Origin: Gnetum montanum | Lineage: Eukaryota; Streptophyta; Gnetopsida; Gnetales; Gnetaceae | Reading direction: 5' to 3' | Length of the DNA stretch: 64,000 nucleotides | Assembly (NCBI GenBank): GCA_015680685.1 | Contig: MNCI01027230.1 | Location: forward strand, 474,500-538,499 | Shown here: piece after piece, positions 60,693 to 64,000 of the stretch | How the letters are laid out: the number at the start of each line of letters is the position of its first letter | How positions within the stretch are numbered: position 1 is the stretch's first letter | Notes under the pieces: generated by a model | The model's input: the letters and a program-made list of their open reading frames with translations, nothing else | What the model was told of the DNA's origin: nothing | Database searches by the model: none | Position numbers and translations under genes: made by a program

Positions 60693-61573
60693 TGATGAAG
60701 CATCCAGTCCACTACATTGACTGGGTTGCATTAACAAAGCCTTGTTAATGCGGCCGCATCAACATGACCTCGCTGATGTATCTTTCCAAGCGTTAACATG
60801 GCCTCATCAACACAGAGTCCATTTTTTGCTATAAATATGCATGCACCCGCTGCATTTATGGCACCTTTTATTCAAGTTTTAGTGAAGCTCTTGTAGTTTT
60901 TTCTCACAGGAGTTAGAGTATTTTCCAAGTGCCCGCAGACATAGTTCGAAGAGTGTATGGCTCTTTATTTGAGTGCTAATGTACTTAAGCCGATTGACAT
61001 GAATGGCAATAAAGATGAGCTTTTTGAACATTCCTTGCAGCATTTGAACTAGATTACTTAAGCATTAATATTTGAATACTTTAATAATTTTCATGCTTTT
61101 GTTATTGCTTTATAGTCATAGTACATTTTAGTAGTCCATGAAAACACATAAGCACGACCACCTCGAACATATGTCTAACACTTGGCAACCCAGTGACGCT
61201 TAACATCTAGCAACCCAGTAGTGATTAGGACATGCTTGGGATGTGCACGGAGGGTGGGAATAGCTATTTATGCTAGGAGTAGTTGAGCAATAGAGTAGTA
61301 AGATCTTCAATTATCTAGCTCTTTTGCTCCCTATATTAGAAGAATTAAATATCTAGAATAAAAAAACACATAAAAAATCATATGCCTCAGTCTCACTTAA
61401 CCATCATTCTAAAATCTCACAAGTGAGGTTGAGGGAACAACGACCATTCTAACTAGGATTTTGATGGCTGGAATACTATGCATAAGTGCTCATAGTCTTC
61501 AAAATTTGACCAGATGGCACGTGAACGCTTGTGATTTGTATGGTTGGGAATAGGGATACCTCATCGCTCATCA
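60693..61573 (+). repeat. 5' LTR of element C
   Basis: TGATGAAGCATCCAGTCC to CATCGCTCATCA. U3 (136 bp) contains dyads such as GTTGCATTAAC, TGTTAATGCGGCCGCATCAA and GGCCTCATCAAC. The TATA box CTATAAATAT is at 60,829-60,838. The sequence downstream from TATA (ACTCTTTATTTGAG, TTCCTTGCAGCATTTGAACT) recurs in the 3' LTR. Confidence 0.85.
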
Positions 61574-61574
61574 T

Positions 61575-61605
61575 TGGCATTGTTGCTGGGGATCGAACCT
61601 GGGTC
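61575..61605 (+). other. Primer-binding site of element C with an extended tRNA-Asp T-arm match
   Basis: TGGCATTGTTGCTGGGGATC is followed by GAACCTGGGTC. The first 18-20 bases pair with the acceptor end of tRNA-Asp. The next bases keep matching the T-arm (family GGGGATCGAACCCGGGTC), giving about 31 bases of similarity. It starts two bases after the LTR. Only this half of a tRNA is present, so it is not a tRNA gene. Confidence 0.8.
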
Positions 61606-61930
61606 GCTTGAGTGATAGGAGTAATAGGCGAGAACCAGCGATGGTGGAGACTCTTCAATGTATTACCATATCTTGAGCCATCTATAACAAGTGGCTCGAT
61701 CTGTGAGCCTGTTGGAGAGGGTAGGGTCGATGCTTTTAGTCATGCCAACATAGGTGCCTGCAAGAACAGAAACTAGCACCCAAGAAGTAACAGTGTCACT
61801 AACCCAATAATTATTCCTAGAAATTTTAGGAAATGTTGCTACTTTCTCGATGCACTTAGAGGAGGGTGAAGGGGCAACTATCTTAGTAATGCAACACCAA
61901 GGATAGGAAGTCGCGGCAGAAGTGGTTAGC
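61606..61930 (+). other. Element C leader
   Basis: Between the primer site and the readable ORF. A frame with PSITSGSICEPVGEGRVDAF is open for a short way but cannot be joined to the coiled-coil frame with confidence. Confidence 0.35.
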
Positions 61931-63410
61931 AAAATGATTGCCATGGCTCCTAATGCACATGCGACACCTGTATCATATGTACATGGGCTTAGAGATGTGT
62001 AGAAATTTGTAGGCACTCAAAGTGGTAGACTTAATATAGCACAACATGAAGAATTGTTGGATCGATTGGTGGGAATCAAGCAACCGCTTCCAGATGTCTT
62101 CGACCTTCTGGACAACATCATTGCAACCTAGTCGGAGTTGCTCTTGGCAAAGGGCAAGTGCCTCATCCTAGAGGGGAAACTAGAAGTAGCTCAGGAAGAT
62201 AATCAATGCTTAGCTATGGAAGTTGCCCAATTGAGGATCCAACTTGCTGATCTGGCTATACTCAACCATGAAGTTACCAAATATGAAGCTTTTCAACATC
62301 TTCAAACCAAGCTTTAGAAGGTCGAGTACAAGCAGGAGTCGACGATCTTCGATAGGTCCTTAGTGGAAGCCCATTATTATTATCTAAATAAGGACTTGGT
62401 AGAGGTTCACCAAGAGAATGTTGGGTTGATCATAGAAGTTCATCACCTACACAATGTTGGCCTTGAAAATCAATAAATGAAGGATTTTATCCACCAATAG
62501 CAGGAGGAGATGGCTAGGGTAAACACTGATGTGAGAAGATTGGCTGCTAAAAATCACAACCTATCAATGGAGGAAGTCTGAGCCTTGCAATAGAAGACAA
62601 CCATTGAAATCGCTACTTAGAAGAATGAGGTCCTCAAGTTTTAATGAGTGAAAATCACTATAGGGACCAGGTGGGCTTGTAGAAAGAAATTAATGAAAAA
62701 GAAATCTAAGTCATAAAGGCTAAGATGAATCAAGCCCTCCAACAGCCCAAGGAAGGAGGCGAGGTATGGCAACCCATCTTTGATGGATTAAACACCTACA
62801 AACAAGCTAAGATTCATCTGAAGGAGCTGGAGATTGAAGAAATGACAGAATATATGGAACTAGCCAACCTTCGTTATGAAAACCTAGCCATGCTTATAGC
62901 TAGAAGGGCATGGTCAGACCTTGAGAAGCAAGTGGCCACCTCGTATTCGTTATGCGAGGGCAAGTTCAAGGTGCATAAGGAGACAAAGAAAAAGTTGGAA
63001 ATAACAAATGTGGAACTCAAAGTTCTTTATACCCACTTTGAAGGGCAATGCTCTATTGTGGAGAAGTTGGCCTAATGAATGGATGACTAATAGTGGCTAC
63101 AAGCATTAGTCCAAATGTTCGATATCGAACAAAAATAGTTTGTAGCCTGGTTTGTGAATTTAAAGGAGCTCTTCTCTGCACTTCCATGTCCTTGGGATGT
63201 TGTTGTTCTGGCACACATTAGCGAAGTTTCTTGGACTATGAACGATCCCAAAAGTAAAGAAGACAAAATGAGGGCTCTATTGGAGGCCTTCCAATTACCT
63301 TTGGAAGTTGCAACAACCACATGATAGCCAAAACCACCATCTCAGCCATCACATGCACCTAAAGCTGGTGAGGGCCCATTAGAACCACTGCCACCAAGAA
63401 CTGTATGACC
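61931..63410 (+). pseudogene. Element C coiled-coil ORF, decayed
   Basis: One frame runs, with stops, from SKMIAMAPNAHATPVSYVHG through QHEELLDRLVGIKQPLPDVF, LILEGKLEVAQEDNQCLAME and ARVNTDVRRLAAKNHNLSME. After one frameshift near 62,640 it continues as YRDQVGL, then the 116-residue open block 62,725-63,075 with LKELEIEEMTEYMELANLRY and KKKLEITNVELKVLY. The tail has SQPSHAPKAGEGPLEPLPP. About 490 codons in all. It is rich in E, K, L and Q with heptad spacing, so probably a long coiled coil. Homologous to the ORF at 51,900-54,440. Function unknown. Confidence 0.65.
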
Positions 63411-63605
63411 CTCTTCAGTAACTTTAGCATCTCGATGGGGTTTTTTTCAAGGTGTTCAATTTTGTTGTCCATGAACACCACAGTTTTGTAATTTTTGCTG
63501 TACACTTGAGCACTTGGTGTGTTGCTAGCGTCAGTGGATGTATTGAGATGTTTTGCTATGTGTGTTTCTAGTAACCTCATACCTTCCAAATTGTAACAAA
63601 CTCAA

Positions 63606-63634
63606 GGATGAGTTTTCACTCAGTCGTGGGGGTA
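63606..63634 (+). other. Polypurine region of element C
   Basis: GGATGAGTTTTCACTCAGTC then GTGGGGGTA, directly before the 3' LTR. Element A has GGATGAGTTTTTATTCAGTC then ATGGGGGTA, and B a weaker match. This conserved stretch suggests the three used the same replication machinery. Confidence 0.75.
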
Positions 63635-64000
63635 TGATGAAGCATCTAGTCCACTACATCGATTGGGCCACATCAACAAAGCCTTGTTAATGCAGTTGTG
63701 TTGATGTGACCTTGTCGATGCATCTTTCCAAGCGTTGATGTGGCCTCATCAACGTAGAGTCCATTTTCTGCTATAAATATGCATGCACTCACTGCATTTA
63801 GGGTACCTTTTTTTCAAGTTATAGTGAATCTCTTGCAGTTTATTTCCGTAGAAGTTAGATTATTTTCCAAGTGCCTACAGACATAATTCGCAAAGTGTAC
63901 AACTCTTTATTCAAGCATTGATGTACCTGAGCCCATTAGCATGAACGACACTAAAGATAAGCTTTTTTAACATTCCTTGCAGCATTTGAACTAGATTACT
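63635..64000 (+). repeat. 3' LTR of element C (cut by the window)
   Basis: TGATGAAGCATCTAGTCC, U3 dyads (GGGCCACATCAAC, AATGCAGTTGTGTTGATG), and TATA box CTATAAATAT at 63,771-63,780. It parallels 60,693 to about 61,057 with many transitions. Confidence 0.85.

Larger units (their letters stand above)
60693..64000 (+). mobile_element. Element C: small LTR element encoding only a coiled-coil protein (runs past the window)
   Basis: 5' LTR 60,693-61,573 (881 bp), primer site, one decayed ORF, polypurine region, then the 3' LTR from 63,635. The internal part is only 2,061 bp and has neither gag nor any enzyme domain. Its ORF matches the accessory ORF of element B. LTR length, primer type and polypurine region match A and B, so it probably relied on the same outside proteins. 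Confidence 0.8.

Noticed and set aside
61575-61650. tRNA-Asp gene
   Set aside because: Only the complement of the 3' half is present, directly beside an LTR end. It is a primer-binding site.
61663-62016. 117-codon minus ORF in element C
   Set aside because: It lies opposite the element's leader and the start of its coiled-coil ORF and has no domain. Treated as a shadow.

Overview
This looks like nuclear DNA from a large-genome seed plant. The evidence is one intron-containing plant 14-3-3 gene in 64 kb, tRNA-Asp-primed Ty3/gypsy-type LTR elements, LINE remnants, long minisatellites and very low gene density. The old, slowly decayed, nested LTR insertions would suit a gymnosperm, but that is inference, not something the sequence proves.

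Layout. 1-216: edge of an LTR. 217-2,800: AT-rich spacer with two tRNA-derived SINE-like heads. 2,983-5,800: the only intact host gene seen, a six-exon 14-3-3 gene on + (259 aa predicted). 5,896-8,460: spacer with a 218-bp tandem duplication. 8,540-11,870: a 29-bp-unit minisatellite. 11,878-18,500: LTR-like debris, a perfect 222-bp inverted repeat flanked by single Ns, and several short repeat fields. 18,530-21,200: a 15-bp-unit minisatellite. 21,200-26,500: decayed spacer with a LINE zinc-binding remnant. 26,500-35,868: a decayed minus-strand gag-protease element with an apparently spliced ORF remnant on the opposite strand. 35,871-36,795: a plus-strand Ty3/gypsy integrase remnant. 37,858-64,000: a nest of LTR elements.

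The nest holds the main interest. Element A (38,037-45,215, minus) is complete, with two 872-bp LTRs, a 5-bp target duplication, a primer site and gag plus protease, but no reverse transcriptase, RNase H or integrase. Element B (50,604-60,489 and beyond, minus) has the same plan plus a downstream coiled-coil ORF. Element C (60,693 to past the window end, plus) has LTRs, a primer site and only that coiled-coil ORF. A, B and C share LTR length (872-886 bp), primer type and the sequence just inside the 3' LTR, so they look like a non-autonomous consortium that would depend on an enzyme donor elsewhere. In A, B and C a short field next to the LTR TATA box is built of dyad-symmetric motifs, but the motif differs from family to family. 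LTR F and the fragment at 1-216 show similar fields.

Most long ORFs here are repeat artefacts or shadows. Everything except the 14-3-3 gene is non-coding or broken. All alignments were made by eye.
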